Assembly (NCBI GenBank): GCA_019637955.1
Contig: JAHBUS010000001.1
Location: 558,001-622,000, forward strand
Direction: 5' to 3'
DNA: 64,000 bases
From: Pseudobdellovibrionaceae bacterium
Lineage (GTDB): Bacteria; Bdellovibrionota; Bdellovibrionia; Bdellovibrionales; Bdellovibrionaceae
The notes below the pieces were generated by a model that did no database searches, was not told where the DNA came from, and was given only the letters and a program-made list of their open reading frames with translations. The stretch's first letter is position 1. Every line of letters begins with the position of its first letter. Of the stretch, positions 1-9,272 are shown piece by piece. Made by a program: the position numbers and the translations under genes.

Positions 1-224
1 CGCACGCGGTGGCGCACAATATCTTCTTGGATGGAAACACGTTCGTCGAAAGCCACCGCGTGGAACGCAACCCTTGGGTGGCCGAACACGAAATCGGTTG
101 GGGCGCGCATCTGGGGCAGTGGTCTTTGATTTGGCGCTACGTCACCCGCACGCCGGAATTCACCGAGAACACGCGCACCGATAGCTTTGCCTCGGTGAGC
201 TTCTCGTACTACCACGGTCTTTAG
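1..224 (+). CDS. lpxR: LpxR-family lipid A deacylase, C-terminal fragment
   Basis: The gene begins before the window and only about 74 C-terminal residues are visible. The reading frame is open from base 3 and the stop is at 222-224. The segment AVAHNIFLDGNTF followed by an alternating beta-strand tail (SLIWRYVTRTPEF, then FASVSFSYY) matches the end of LpxR/DUF2219 outer-membrane barrels, which remove 3'-acyloxyacyl chains from lipid A. The GTG at position 9 is internal, not a start. The active-site residues lie upstream of the window, so activity cannot be judged. The last four bases overlap the end of the convergent gene on the minus strand. Confidence 0.75.
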   Translation, partial: HAVAHNIFLDGNTFVESHRVERNPWVAEHEIGWGAHLGQWSLIWRYVTRTPEFTENTRTDSFASVSFSYYHGL

Positions 225-1507
225 GGCACGATCAGCTTGCTGCGGTTCTCCGAATAGCGTCGCCGCACTTTTTCCCAATTGCTCAGGCCCGCGGCGCCCG
301 AAACCTGATCCGCCAATATCGTTTTCTTTTCTTGCGGAAGGTACTCGCTGTATTTTCCCATCCCTGCGTCGTCGTTTGCGGCGTGCCCGTTTGCGGTCGC
401 GGACGAACCGCCGCCGCCGCCTCCCCCTTCAAGAACATTCACCTCATTCGACTTGGGTTTTGTACTTTTCTCGGCCGGATCGGCCGCAGATTTCATGGAG
501 GCGGCTCCGCCCCCGGAGCTGCCGTGCACAGATCCACCACCCCCGCCGGTTCCGCTCGAGCTATAAGAAGCCGGTGTCGCGTCGGTCGCATTGGAGAGTG
601 CTGAAGTCGACGCCTCATCGTTTGTCGATGCGGTGTTCGTCGGATCAGAGGTGGTGCTCGAGACGGCATCGGCACCACACCCTGCCAGGCGGGGATTCTT
701 TTGACAGAGACAGGTGGGATTTGCGGCATTCGCCTCCAAATTGCAATCCAGTGCCTGCGGACATCCGGTCGCGGTCGGCGTGGCCACACAGTCCACGGCA
801 ACCTCCTCTTGGCAGGAGGCGGATTTCATCAAACCCGAGAGAAGTGAAGCGATGCCGGCCATTCCGGCCGATTGATTTTGCGAGAGCGAGGAGCAAGCGG
901 ATTTGCCTTTGTCGTTCGCCGCTTTGTTGGCCTGCGCGGCTTTTTGGCATTCGGTCAGGCGGAGCTTTTTTTGAGTCTCGTCTTTGATTTTCTCGGCGTC
1001 CGCTTTACACGTGGCCGTGTTCACGGTGTCGGCGCCTTGCGAGGCCTGCGAACACTTTTGCTCGCACTCGGTTTTCTTCTTGGTGCAATCGGCATTATAG
1101 CTTTGCATGTTTTGCTGCGCGGGCTGCTGGGCCTGCTGGGCGGACTGACACTGACTGCCCGTTCCGGTCGAGCCCTGCTGAGCCGCCATGGCCGCCGTGA
1201 GCCCGGTGATCGCCGCTTGCAGAAACGGACTTAAACTTTCGACGCAGGCATTTTTGGCCGCATCAACGGCGGTGTCGCAGCCTTTGGTTCCTTCGGTGAG
1301 CTTTTGTTTTGAAGCGTCCAACTGCTGAAGCGTCTCGGCTTGCTTGAGCGCGCTCTCGCCTTGGGTGATGGCCCCTTGAGTGGCCGCGAGACCGGCAGTT
1401 CCCGATGCCGGCGTTCCCGCCGTGGGCGCGGTCTCTTCGGCAGCCCAAGTTTGCAACGAACAACTGATGACAGCGATCAGGATCCAACAGCCGAGATCTC
1501 GTTTCAC
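221..1507 (-). CDS. Exported Cys- and Gln/Ala-rich protein of unknown function
   Basis: A 428-residue protein with a Sec-type signal peptide (basic MKRDLG, then a hydrophobic stretch ending near SLQTWA-A). The mature part has three zones: a Gln/Ala/Lys-rich segment that could be helical (residues about 25-225) with many cysteines, a short cysteine cluster (about 235-280), and a low-complexity Ser/Thr/Gly region with runs of five to seven glycines (about 285-380). A more ordinary C-terminus follows. Many paired cysteines suggest disulphides in the periplasm or on the surface. I do not recognise a family. The stop overlaps the LpxR-like gene by 4 bases tail to tail. Confidence 0.8.
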   Translation of the reverse strand: MKRDLGCWILIAVISCSLQTWAAEETAPTAGTPASGTAGLAATQGAITQGESALKQAETLQQLDASKQKLTEGTKGCDTAVDAAKNACVESLSPFLQAAITGLTAAMAAQQGSTGTGSQCQSAQQAQQPAQQNMQSYNADCTKKKTECEQKCSQASQGADTVNTATCKADAEKIKDETQKKLRLTECQKAAQANKAANDKGKSACSSLSQNQSAGMAGIASLLSGLMKSASCQEEVAVDCVATPTATGCPQALDCNLEANAANPTCLCQKNPRLAGCGADAVSSTTSDPTNTASTNDEASTSALSNATDATPASYSSSGTGGGGGSVHGSSGGGAASMKSAADPAEKSTKPKSNEVNVLEGGGGGGGSSATANGHAANDDAGMGKYSEYLPQEKKTILADQVSGAAGLSNWEKVRRRYSENRSKLIVP

Positions 1508-1599
1508 GCGCCCCCCACTTCGTTAGAAGCAGGTTAGCGATCAACTATTTAAATAAGGTGGAACCCGGACTCTCGTCTCAGGCTGAGAACATGCAGGGA

Positions 1600-1947
1600 C
1601 TATGGAAGCATCGCGGTCGTTCCCGCGATCACTCTCCACTGCCCCTCACGCTTGTGCCAGACGCGCATGAATTTCATTTTGAAGGTTCCCTTCGAATTTT
1701 CGAAGATCCCCTGGCAAGTCACGACGGCCACATCCCCATGATCTTGAATTTGGTAATCGCTCATCTCCACGCGCGTGAACTTTGGATGCACGCCCGGACG
1801 GTGGGCCGCAACGATTTGACTCTTGAGCCTCTGACCATCGAGCAAAGCGTGATCGTCCAAAATGCGCGCAAAGAAATCGGGATCGGGAGCGAGTTCCGCT
1901 TCGCGGAGCTGTTCTTCCAACTTTTTGATGTCGTCGATCGTGCCCAT
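1600..1947 (-). CDS. SnoaL/DUF4440-like (NTF2 fold) protein
   Basis: A 115-residue cytoplasmic protein. It begins with a charged helix (DDIKKLEEQLREAEL), followed by DFFARILDDHALL and a sheet-forming half with TRVEMSDYQIQDHGDVAVVT and MKFMRVWHKREGQWRVI near the end. This order of one long N-terminal helix then curved sheet, with the closing W-x-x-REGQWRVIA strand, is typical of SnoaL-like or DUF4440 proteins of the NTF2 superfamily. Members bind or turn over small ligands, but the substrate cannot be read from sequence. No signal peptide. It lies alone between two minus-strand genes. Confidence 0.75.
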   Translation of the reverse strand: MGTIDDIKKLEEQLREAELAPDPDFFARILDDHALLDGQRLKSQIVAAHRPGVHPKFTRVEMSDYQIQDHGDVAVVTCQGIFENSKGTFKMKFMRVWHKREGQWRVIAGTTAMLP

Positions 1948-2214
1948 GAGAGAATTCTAGTCCAAAATTTCAGACAAAGAAATCTCCTCGCGAGGATTTG
2001 GGCTCTCATCTGGCGCACGCCTTTTGGCGCGCGATAAAAATAAAACATCAACTGGGGGCCAAGGCGCTCGAAAGCGAAAAGAGGATAGGCCTCTCTCACG
2101 AAGAAAGAAGCAGGGCCCAAGGTCCGCAGACGACGCAAGCCGTCTCCGATTCGGAAGTGATGGTCTTCGCTGTCATTTTTTTCGGAAATTTTTTGCGGCG
2201 GCGCATTTCAAAAA

Positions 2215-2227
2215 GGTGCCAGGCACC
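2215..2227. repeat. GGTGCCAGGCACC palindrome, copy 1
   Basis: A 13-base palindrome preceded by TTTCAAAAA. The same preceding string and core occur at 32659-32671 (with central T for A), and the core recurs at 63604-63616. All three copies are intergenic. Confidence 0.75.
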
Positions 2228-2230
2228 TCA

Positions 2231-2258
2231 AAAGCAAAAGTCCCCTTACGGGGACTTT
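2231..2258 (-). terminator. Probable Rho-independent terminator
   Basis: A perfect 9-bp stem (2237-2245 with 2250-2258) and a 4-base loop. Read on the minus strand it is followed by a T-rich run (CTTTTGCTTTT). It lies about 40 bases past the stop of the small basic protein gene and would end that transcript. Confidence 0.6.
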
Positions 2259-2299
2259 GACTTTGATCTGGAGAACGCGCGGGGCGCGAGACCAAATCT

Positions 2300-2560
2300 T
2301 TACTGGGGACCGCGGGGCGCTTGGAAGCGGGTGTTGTCGGATTGGGGATGGCTGACTGAGCCTCCCGCTTCTTGGGTGAAGCGCCTAAGAGCGCGCGGCC
2401 AATGTTTGCTTTCTTTAAATTTGGTACTCATATTCTGGATGAACGTCGCGAAGTAATCCGCAGGTTCGCGGAAAGCGGATTTCTTTTTCGAGGCTTTCTT
2501 CTTCGCGCCCGTTTGAGACAGAGCGGCTTTTCGTTTGGTGGTGTTGCGTGCCTTTTTCAT
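2300..2560 (-). CDS. Small Lys/Arg-rich protein
   Basis: An 86-residue protein whose first 28 residues are strongly basic (KKARNTTKRKAAL, then GAKKKASKKK), followed by a short helix-prone part (DYFATFIQNMSTKF) and a Pro/Gln-rich tail. A good Shine-Dalgarno (GAAGGAGA, 5 bases before ATG) supports the start. The basic tail resembles nucleoid- or nucleic-acid-binding extensions, but there is no recognisable fold, so function is unknown. Transcription probably ends at the hairpin just downstream. Confidence 0.6.
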   Translation of the reverse strand: MKKARNTTKRKAALSQTGAKKKASKKKSAFREPADYFATFIQNMSTKFKESKHWPRALRRFTQEAGGSVSHPQSDNTRFQAPRGPQ

Positions 2561-2707
2561 GTTGTCTCCTTCTGTCAGCTGAGCCCGTCATCGCGACCGG
2601 GCTCATGGCAAACTAAAGGAGCAAATCAGGTTCCAAGCGCAGGAGAGAATCCATTTCGAATGGCGGCTCAGGCGTGGCGATCGGCCCCGAAACGCGGGGC
2701 AAAAAGA

Positions 2708-3568
2708 CTACTTCCAGAAGTCCTGCCAGTGAATGCGGCCCTTCAGGAAAAGCGCCATTCCGAGACAGATAAAGATAATCGAGGTGCCGATACCGATCAG
2801 GTTCCGCAGGCCTCCGTGCGACATGCCGACCGTGACCAGGACGAGGGCCAAAAACAAAGGCGAAAGACGAACCACGCGGCCCCAGTTGACTTTGTCGGTC
2901 CACTTTTGAACTTTGGCCCATTGCCCGCTGACGACCTCAACGGGCTTCGCAAAGTTCTTGAAAAGCGTGTGCTGGAACATCTGTTGCGCGATTTCATCGT
3001 GCGGTTGGGCGTCTTTGAGATCCTGATATTTTTTGAGCGCGAACGGCACCGCCTGCAAATCGTCACAGCGGTCAACGAAAGCCATGTGCTTCGTGACGTT
3101 CGAGTAATCGTTCATGAGCTCTTGCCACGCCCGCATCAAGCTGGGAAGCGCGCCCAGTTTCGAATCGAGCGGAAGGTTCTCGATCTTCGCGAAAATCACG
3201 CCGCACTTGTGACACTCCTCCGACAGGCGGGGGCTGAAACCACCACACTTGGGACAGCTGCGAAGGCCCTCGGCCTTTTCGTTCATAGGCTGGCTTTCGA
3301 CGAAGTCGACGCCCCGGCTGGTGTGATTGCCAACGCGGCCGAGAGTGCGCGTGATCAATTTGCGCGAGTGGCGCGTGTCGGGTTCGATGGTGAACATCGT
3401 TTTGCAGGAAACGCAGTCAAAATGCGGCGTCTGCGATTTTAAATCTCGAGTGTCGATCTTGTAGAGCTTGTTGCAACCCGGGCAGCGCATTTGAACGTAC
3501 AGAGGCCTCAGATAAGTTCTCTGAAAGAGCGGGTCTTGAGATTGTGAAGGAAGCTTCCACTTTTCCAT
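2708..3568 (-). CDS. Zinc-ribbon (MJ0042-type) membrane protein
   Basis: A 286-residue protein with two zinc-ribbon modules. The first runs from MRCPGCNKLYKID to FDCVSCKTMF (Cys-x2-Cys pairs), the second from SCPKCGGFSP to CHKCGVIF. The C-terminal third has two hydrophobic segments (around LSPLFLALVLVTVGM and IGTSIIFICLGMALFL), so the protein is probably anchored in the inner membrane with the ribbons in the cytoplasm. An ATG at 3490 starts directly at MRCPGC, as in most MJ0042 proteins, and may be the true start. Divergent from lnt. Role unknown. Confidence 0.75.
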   Translation of the reverse strand: MEKWKLPSQSQDPLFQRTYLRPLYVQMRCPGCNKLYKIDTRDLKSQTPHFDCVSCKTMFTIEPDTRHSRKLITRTLGRVGNHTSRGVDFVESQPMNEKAEGLRSCPKCGGFSPRLSEECHKCGVIFAKIENLPLDSKLGALPSLMRAWQELMNDYSNVTKHMAFVDRCDDLQAVPFALKKYQDLKDAQPHDEIAQQMFQHTLFKNFAKPVEVVSGQWAKVQKWTDKVNWGRVVRLSPLFLALVLVTVGMSHGGLRNLIGIGTSIIFICLGMALFLKGRIHWQDFWK

Positions 3569-3592
3569 GCGGCGGGGTACCCTGGGCCCATC

Positions 3593-5173
3593 ATGAACCG
3601 GACCCTCTTATTTTTCAAGAAGTATCGCTGGGCTCTGCTCTCGGGCGTTCTCATGGGCACGAGCTACATTCCGCTCCCACCATGGGCGATCGCCTTTTGT
3701 TGGGTTCCCCTCTGGTGGGATCTCATCACGAACACCCGTTCGCTGAAAGAGGCCTTCATCAAAGGTTGGTGGACGCAGTTCTTGCTGACGCTCATCGGGT
3801 TTCATTGGATTTCTCACGTCGCGCACGAGTTCGCTTTTTTTCCGTGGCCGATCGCCCTCGCCACGCTGTTTTTGTTCGCGGCACTGGCGCATCTGTACAT
3901 TCCGGTGGCCGCGGTGCTCGCCGTGTGGCTGCGCGGGCGTTTCGCCCTAAGCGCGGGCGTGGTCGCGGTTCTTTTGGCCTGCTTCCAAAATCTGGGCGAG
4001 GCTTTTTGGCCTTCGATTTTTTCGTGGAACTTGGGCTACCCGCTCCTCTGGATCCACTCGGGCTGGGCCCAGTGGGGTGACGTGATCGGATTCTTGGGCC
4101 TGTCATTTTTGGTGCACCTCATCAATTCTCAGTTGACCTGGGCCCTGCTGAACCGCAAAAGCCGAAAGGCCTGGATGTCGGTGGGCGTGACCGCCCTTTT
4201 GGTGGCTGCTCTGGGCCTGACAGGCTTGGGCCGCGGTGACAAATGGCAGGGTCAAGACAGCTTCAAAGCCACGCTGGTCCAGGCGAACATCGGCAACCTC
4301 GAAAAAATCTACGCCGAAAAAGGTGTCGGTTATCAGCGTTCGATTTTGGAGCGGTACTTCTCCCTGTCCCGCCAGGCCGTCGAGGCCGACCCCGGCACGC
4401 AGCTGCTGATCTGGCCCGAGTCGGCGGTGCCAGAGTATCTGGATGCTCACAACACCCAGCGCCGGTACGCCCAACTTTTCTTCGATGGCGTGCGCGATGT
4501 GAATCGCGACCTGTTCACCGGCGCCTATTCAAATGACACTCCCGAAACGCGTCCGCGTGAAGATTACAACGGGATCTTTTTGTTCGACGGCCAGGGCAGA
4601 GCCCTGGGGCCCAGCTATCACAAGACCAACCTGCTGATCTTCGGCGAGTACGCCCCTTTGGGCCATCTCTTTCCAATTTTGCGCAAGTGGAATCCGGGCG
4701 GCGAGGGCTTTGGCCGCGGCAGCGGACCGATGACCTACGACTGGCAAGGACTCAAAATCGGTCCGCAGATTTGTTACGACAGTTTGTACCCGAATTTTTC
4801 GCGCAACCTGACGCTGCAAGGCGCGGACGTCATGATCAATCTCACGAACGACTCTTGGTTCGGCCCCCGCTTCGAGCCCGAGCAGCACCTGTACATGACG
4901 CTGGCCCGCGCCATCGAGAACCGCCGGCCGCTTCTTCGCAGCACCAATACGGGCATTTCGACCGTGATCGAAGCCACGGGGTTTGAACACGTCCAGTCGC
5001 CCAAGTTCCAAGAGTGGTTCCACACCTATGAAGTGAAATACCTCAAAAACGCGGGGCTGACATTCTACACCCGCTTCGGAGCTTTTCTTTCCCTGATTCC
5101 GCTGCTCGTGGTAGGACTTCTGCTAGGAATCAATGCACGTGGAACATCTCGACTGGAACGAAATTCTCACTAA
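3593..5173 (+). CDS. lnt: Apolipoprotein N-acyltransferase
   Basis: Lnt transfers an acyl chain from phospholipid to the N-terminal cysteine of lipoproteins in the inner membrane, the last step of lipoprotein maturation. The protein has 526 residues. Several N-terminal membrane segments are followed by the nitrilase-like periplasmic domain and a closing C-terminal helix. The catalytic triad is readable: Glu276 in LIWPESAVPE, Lys344 in SYHKTNLL and Cys394 in PQICYDSLYP. These match Glu267/Lys335/Cys387 of E. coli Lnt. The window encodes many lipobox proteins that need this enzyme. Its 3' end overlaps mutS2 by 41 bases, suggesting coupled expression. Confidence 0.95.
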   Translation: MNRTLLFFKKYRWALLSGVLMGTSYIPLPPWAIAFCWVPLWWDLITNTRSLKEAFIKGWWTQFLLTLIGFHWISHVAHEFAFFPWPIALATLFLFAALAHLYIPVAAVLAVWLRGRFALSAGVVAVLLACFQNLGEAFWPSIFSWNLGYPLLWIHSGWAQWGDVIGFLGLSFLVHLINSQLTWALLNRKSRKAWMSVGVTALLVAALGLTGLGRGDKWQGQDSFKATLVQANIGNLEKIYAEKGVGYQRSILERYFSLSRQAVEADPGTQLLIWPESAVPEYLDAHNTQRRYAQLFFDGVRDVNRDLFTGAYSNDTPETRPREDYNGIFLFDGQGRALGPSYHKTNLLIFGEYAPLGHLFPILRKWNPGGEGFGRGSGPMTYDWQGLKIGPQICYDSLYPNFSRNLTLQGADVMINLTNDSWFGPRFEPEQHLYMTLARAIENRRPLLRSTNTGISTVIEATGFEHVQSPKFQEWFHTYEVKYLKNAGLTFYTRFGAFLSLIPLLVVGLLLGINARGTSRLERNSH

Positions 5174-7466
5174 GATCCAAAACTTCGCGACGAGCGGCAC
5201 CGCCCGCTTGTCGTTGCAAGAATTGCCGCCCAAAAGCAACGCGGACGAAGCCCGCCTTCACCTGAAGGACGTCTTCGATGCGATGACCCTGCTCGCGCAA
5301 GGTCCGCGCCCGTTCATGGAAAGCCTCGATTTGTTCGAGCCCTGGCATTCACGCATCAAGCGCGGCGCCGTCCTCAAAGCGCTCGAGATCAAAGACGTGC
5401 GCAGCTTCTGTTTGGAAGTGATCGCCCTGCACGAGGTGCTCAAAGTTTCGGACACCGCCTGGGCCCAGCGCACGAACTCGCAGCTCATGCAGGCCGAAGA
5501 GCCGCTCTCGGCGATCGATCAGATTCTCACCCCGCGCGGCGAAATCCGTTCGGACGCTAGCGAAAAGCTCTACAACCTGTTTCGTGAAAAAGACAACTTG
5601 GGCCGGCAGATCGAGCACACCCTCGACCGTCTGGTCAAAGCGCACGACATGCAAACGTACTTACAAGACAAGTACGTGACCACCCGAGATGGCCGCTGGG
5701 TGCTGCCGGTGCGAAGCGGTTCACGCCACTCCGTGGACGGCGTGATTCACGGCTCGAGCCACACCAAGCAAACCGTGTTCATGGAGCCCTCGGACGTCAT
5801 TCCTCTGAACAACCGCCTGCGCCAGGTTGAAGTCGAAATCGAAGACGAGATCGAGCGCCTGCTCACGCAGTTGTCGGAGTATCTCGCCACCAAGTCCCAG
5901 GAGTTTGGCGAGTCGCGCAGCCTGCTCGCCGAGGCCGATGCCCTGCTCGCGCAGGCGCAGTTTTCAACCCTGATCGACGGCAAGGGCTACGAATTCAGTG
6001 AAGATGAAATTCTTCTGAACGATGTGAAACACCCGCTCCTCGTCGTGGGCAAAAAGAACCCTGTCGCCAACACCGTGCAGATGCCGCAAGAAAAATCGAT
6101 TCTGCTTTTGTCGGGACCGAATGCGGGCGGCAAGACCGTCCTGATGAAATCGATCGGCCTCGCGGCGCAGATGGCGCGCGTCGGACTGCCGATCTGCGCG
6201 GGCGAGGGCTCGCGGCTCCCCTTTTTCGAAAAAATCTTGGTGGGCATCGGCGATTCGCAAAATGTCGGCGCCGAATTGTCGACGTTCGCGGCGCACTTGA
6301 AGGTGCTTTACGCGGCCTCGGAACTGAAGGGCTTTCACAATTTGATTCTCGTCGATGAGATTTGCGGCGCCACCGATCCCGAAGAGGGCAGCGCGCTGGG
6401 CCGCGCGTTCATCGAAAAGTTCTCGAAAAATAAAACCTTCGCGATCATCACGTCGCACTTGGGTCCGCTCAAATCGGGTTGGACCCCTGAAGACCGCGTT
6501 TTGAACGGCAGCCTCGAGTACGATTCAAAATCGGGCCGTCCGACCTACCAATTTATTCAGGGGATTCCGGGCGACTCGCTCGCGATCCAGACCGCGAAAC
6601 GAGTGGGCGTTCCGAGCGACTTGATCGAGCGCGCGATGACCTTGCTCTCGCCCGTGACCCGCTCGCGTCTGGCCGGTCTTGAGCAAATCGAGCAGATTAA
6701 GAATGACTTGCATTTGCTGCAAGACTCGCTCAAACGCGAGAAATCTAAAACGCAGAGCGAACGCGACAAGTACCAAAAGATGATGGCCGAGCACGAAAAG
6801 GAAAAAGAAAACCTTCTCGCCAAGGCCCTCAGGGATGCGCAAAGAAAAGTCGACGAACTGATTCAGGCCGCGCGCGTGGACGAGACGTTCAAAAAACACC
6901 GCAGCCTGCAAGAGATCAAGAATCAACTCCCCGAGATCGTCAAGTCACGGGCGGGAGCTCCCGGCGCCCCCACGGCCGTGACGACCTCCGAAGAATTTGG
7001 CAAACGCTTTCCTCCCGGCACCAAGGTGTACATTCCCAGCCTGGGTCAAGACGGCTTGATCCAAAGCACGCCGAACGCCAAAGGCGAAATCCTGGTGCTG
7101 TCAAATTCGATCCGCCTGTCGCTGCCTTGGACCGAACTGAAACCACCGATGGTGGCGCAAAACCCGACCGCCGAAATTTTGCGCCGGTCGGGACCCGTGA
7201 CCGTCGCTCTTCACGACAGCGACCGCGTGATCGACTTGCGCGGAATGACCGTGGAGGAATCTCTCGAACAACTCGAGATCGGCCTCGATCAAGCCGCCAC
7301 TGCGCAAGAGGACCGCATCAAGATCATCCACGGCCATGGCACGGAGGCCTTGAAAAAAGCGGTCCGGACTTACCTCTCGCGCAGCGTGTACGTTAAAAAA
7401 TGGAAAGCCGGTTCTCCCGAACAGGGCGGCGACGGCGTGACTTGGGCCGAAATCGGAGACGCTTAA
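5133..7466 (+). CDS. mutS2: MutS2 family ATPase/endonuclease
   Basis: MutS2 proteins act on recombination intermediates or on collided ribosomes. This 777-residue protein has the core MutS domain, a Walker A motif GPNAGGKTV (about residue 327) and a Walker B-like LILVDEICGATDPEEG. A long charged coiled-coil (about 510-600) follows, then a C-terminal Smr nuclease domain (VIDLRGMTVEESLEQL then KIIHGHGTEALKKAV). The usual DELGAGTDP is DEICGATDP here. Start ATG lies inside lnt behind AGGA. The next gene starts 3 bases after its stop, so lnt-mutS2-acyl-CoA dehydrogenase form one transcription unit. Confidence 0.95.
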   Translation: MHVEHLDWNEILTKIQNFATSGTARLSLQELPPKSNADEARLHLKDVFDAMTLLAQGPRPFMESLDLFEPWHSRIKRGAVLKALEIKDVRSFCLEVIALHEVLKVSDTAWAQRTNSQLMQAEEPLSAIDQILTPRGEIRSDASEKLYNLFREKDNLGRQIEHTLDRLVKAHDMQTYLQDKYVTTRDGRWVLPVRSGSRHSVDGVIHGSSHTKQTVFMEPSDVIPLNNRLRQVEVEIEDEIERLLTQLSEYLATKSQEFGESRSLLAEADALLAQAQFSTLIDGKGYEFSEDEILLNDVKHPLLVVGKKNPVANTVQMPQEKSILLLSGPNAGGKTVLMKSIGLAAQMARVGLPICAGEGSRLPFFEKILVGIGDSQNVGAELSTFAAHLKVLYAASELKGFHNLILVDEICGATDPEEGSALGRAFIEKFSKNKTFAIITSHLGPLKSGWTPEDRVLNGSLEYDSKSGRPTYQFIQGIPGDSLAIQTAKRVGVPSDLIERAMTLLSPVTRSRLAGLEQIEQIKNDLHLLQDSLKREKSKTQSERDKYQKMMAEHEKEKENLLAKALRDAQRKVDELIQAARVDETFKKHRSLQEIKNQLPEIVKSRAGAPGAPTAVTTSEEFGKRFPPGTKVYIPSLGQDGLIQSTPNAKGEILVLSNSIRLSLPWTELKPPMVAQNPTAEILRRSGPVTVALHDSDRVIDLRGMTVEESLEQLEIGLDQAATAQEDRIKIIHGHGTEALKKAVRTYLSRSVYVKKWKAGSPEQGGDGVTWAEIGDA

Positions 7467-7468
7467 TC

Positions 7469-9121
7469 ATGGATCAAAAGTTCTTTCAAGAAGGACCTCG
7501 CCTCGAAAACCAATTTCGAACGGACCCTTGGCTGCAAAGCTTCTTGAAAGAAAAGATCCCGGTCGATCTTCAAACCCAGTGGCGCCCGCTGCTTGAAAAG
7601 CTCGGCGCGGATGCGGGGGGCTGTCTTTTTCAATGGGCCGATCAGGCCGAACGCCACCCGCCAACTCACATCCCCTTCGACGCTTGGGGAAAGCGCGTCG
7701 ACCAGATCGAAACCTCCGAAGCTTGGCAAAAACTGTCCGACTATGCGGCCACGCACGGCTTGATCGCCGAGGGCTATGAGCGCCGGCACGGTGCTTGGTC
7801 GCGCGTTCTGCAGATGTCGCTTCTGTATCTCTATCACCCTTCGAGCGCGATCTTCAGCTGCCCGCTCGCGATGACCGACGGTGCGGCCCGCGCACTTGAA
7901 GTCTACGGCGACGAGGATCTCAAGCGCACGGCGCTCAAGAATCTGACTTCGCGCGATCCCAAAAAGTTTTGGACCTCCGGGCAGTGGATGACCGAGAAAA
8001 CCGGCGGCTCCGACGTCGGCCTCAGCCTGTCGCGCGCGGAGAAGACCGCCCATGGCTACGCTCTTTACGGAAGCAAATGGTTCACGTCGGCAACCACGTC
8101 GCAAATGGCGATGACCCTGGCGCGCCCGAACGGTGCCGAGGCCGGGGGCCGAGGACTTTCACTTTTTTATGTCGAACTTCGCGATGCCAACGGCGATTTG
8201 CAAAACATCCGCATCGAACGCCTGAAAAACAAGCTCGGCACCAAAGCCCTGCCCACGGCGGAGCTTGAACTGACCGGAACTCCCGCGCGCCTGCTCGGCG
8301 GCGAAGGCGGCGGCGTCAAAAAAATCTCGACCCTTTTTAACATCACTCGCATTTACAATGCGGTTTGCGCCGTCGGCTACATGCGCCGCGCGCTGGCGCT
8401 GCTTCAAGACTACGCTCGACGACGCCGCGTCTTTGGCAAACTTCTCTCCGAGCAGCCTTTGCACGCCGCGACCATCTTGCCGATGTGGTCGTGGACTTGG
8501 GCCTGCAGCGAATTTGTTTTTGAAGTCGTGCGCCTCTGGGGCCGCGAAGACGCTGGCGAAGCGACCGATGAAGACAAGGCGCTCCTGCGCCTCTACACGC
8601 CTCTCGCCAAACTCTACACGGGCAAAAAAGTCGCCGCGCTCACGTCCGAAGCCATCGAGGCGTTTGGCGGCGCGGGCTACGTGGAAGACACGGGCCTGCC
8701 CAAAATTTTACGGGACGCGCAGGTGCTCTCGATCTGGGAGGGAACCACCAACGTCTTGAGCCTCGATACGCTTCGCGCGCTCACGCGCGAGTGCCCTTTG
8801 AGCGTTTGGTCAGCGAATATCCGGCAACAAGCCAAGGCCCTCAACGATCACGCCGCGGGCACCGCGCTGCTGGCGCACGTCGATCAACTCGAGAAGACCG
8901 CCACCGTTCTTTTGACCCAGGCCGATGCGCAGCAGGCCGAAGCCCGTCACTTGGCTTTCGCACTCACCGAGATTTCGATGGCCGCGCTGATGTGCACGCG
9001 CGCTCAGAACTCGGCGGACGAGTCCGTTCATTTGGTCGCGCGCTTTCTGCTCACGCAGCTCAAACCGTTCGTGGCGGCCCCTGAAGAGCACTGGCGCCAG
9101 TCGATGCGCCTCTGGTGTTAG
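7469..9121 (+). CDS. AidB-like acyl-CoA dehydrogenase
   Basis: A 551-residue flavoprotein of the acyl-CoA dehydrogenase superfamily. The FAD/substrate motif region WMTEKTGGSDVG, the middle-domain stretch YGSKWFTSA, and the C-terminal GGAGYVEDTGLPKILRDAQV followed by SIWEGTTNVLSLD all match the AidB/ACAD11-like branch, which is longer than ordinary short-chain dehydrogenases. AidB proteins are linked to alkylation stress and bind DNA; the physiological substrate here is unknown. ATG at 7469 is preferred: it follows the mutS2 stop by 2 bases and begins MDQKFFQEG. Confidence 0.85.
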   Translation: MDQKFFQEGPRLENQFRTDPWLQSFLKEKIPVDLQTQWRPLLEKLGADAGGCLFQWADQAERHPPTHIPFDAWGKRVDQIETSEAWQKLSDYAATHGLIAEGYERRHGAWSRVLQMSLLYLYHPSSAIFSCPLAMTDGAARALEVYGDEDLKRTALKNLTSRDPKKFWTSGQWMTEKTGGSDVGLSLSRAEKTAHGYALYGSKWFTSATTSQMAMTLARPNGAEAGGRGLSLFYVELRDANGDLQNIRIERLKNKLGTKALPTAELELTGTPARLLGGEGGGVKKISTLFNITRIYNAVCAVGYMRRALALLQDYARRRRVFGKLLSEQPLHAATILPMWSWTWACSEFVFEVVRLWGREDAGEATDEDKALLRLYTPLAKLYTGKKVAALTSEAIEAFGGAGYVEDTGLPKILRDAQVLSIWEGTTNVLSLDTLRALTRECPLSVWSANIRQQAKALNDHAAGTALLAHVDQLEKTATVLLTQADAQQAEARHLAFALTEISMAALMCTRAQNSADESVHLVARFLLTQLKPFVAAPEEHWRQSMRLWC

Positions 9122-9151
9122 CTCCTGATAGTCGAGTGTCCAAGCTTCAGT

Positions 9152-9168
9152 CAGCGCCGCTGGCGCTG
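9152..9168 (+). terminator. Weak hairpin after acyl-CoA dehydrogenase gene
   Basis: A 7-bp stem with a 3-base loop, about 30 bases past the stop. There is no clear T-run, so termination is uncertain. Confidence 0.3.
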
Positions 9169-9272
9169 TTCCAAGGTGAGACTCGCAACCGCCTGATCTT
9201 CCTTCGTAATTCCATGTTTTCAGAGTGAGACATGGCACCCGGCTTGCTCCCTCTCTTCACATCGGGGGAAGT

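Larger units (their letters stand above)
1948..2299. other. Intergenic region with palindrome and hairpin
   Basis: This 352-base gap holds no credible gene. It contains a 13-base GGTGCCAGGCACC palindrome (2215-2227) that recurs twice more in the window, and a perfect 9-bp hairpin at 2237-2258. Open frames here on the plus strand lack a ribosome binding site and have no protein-like composition. Confidence 0.6.
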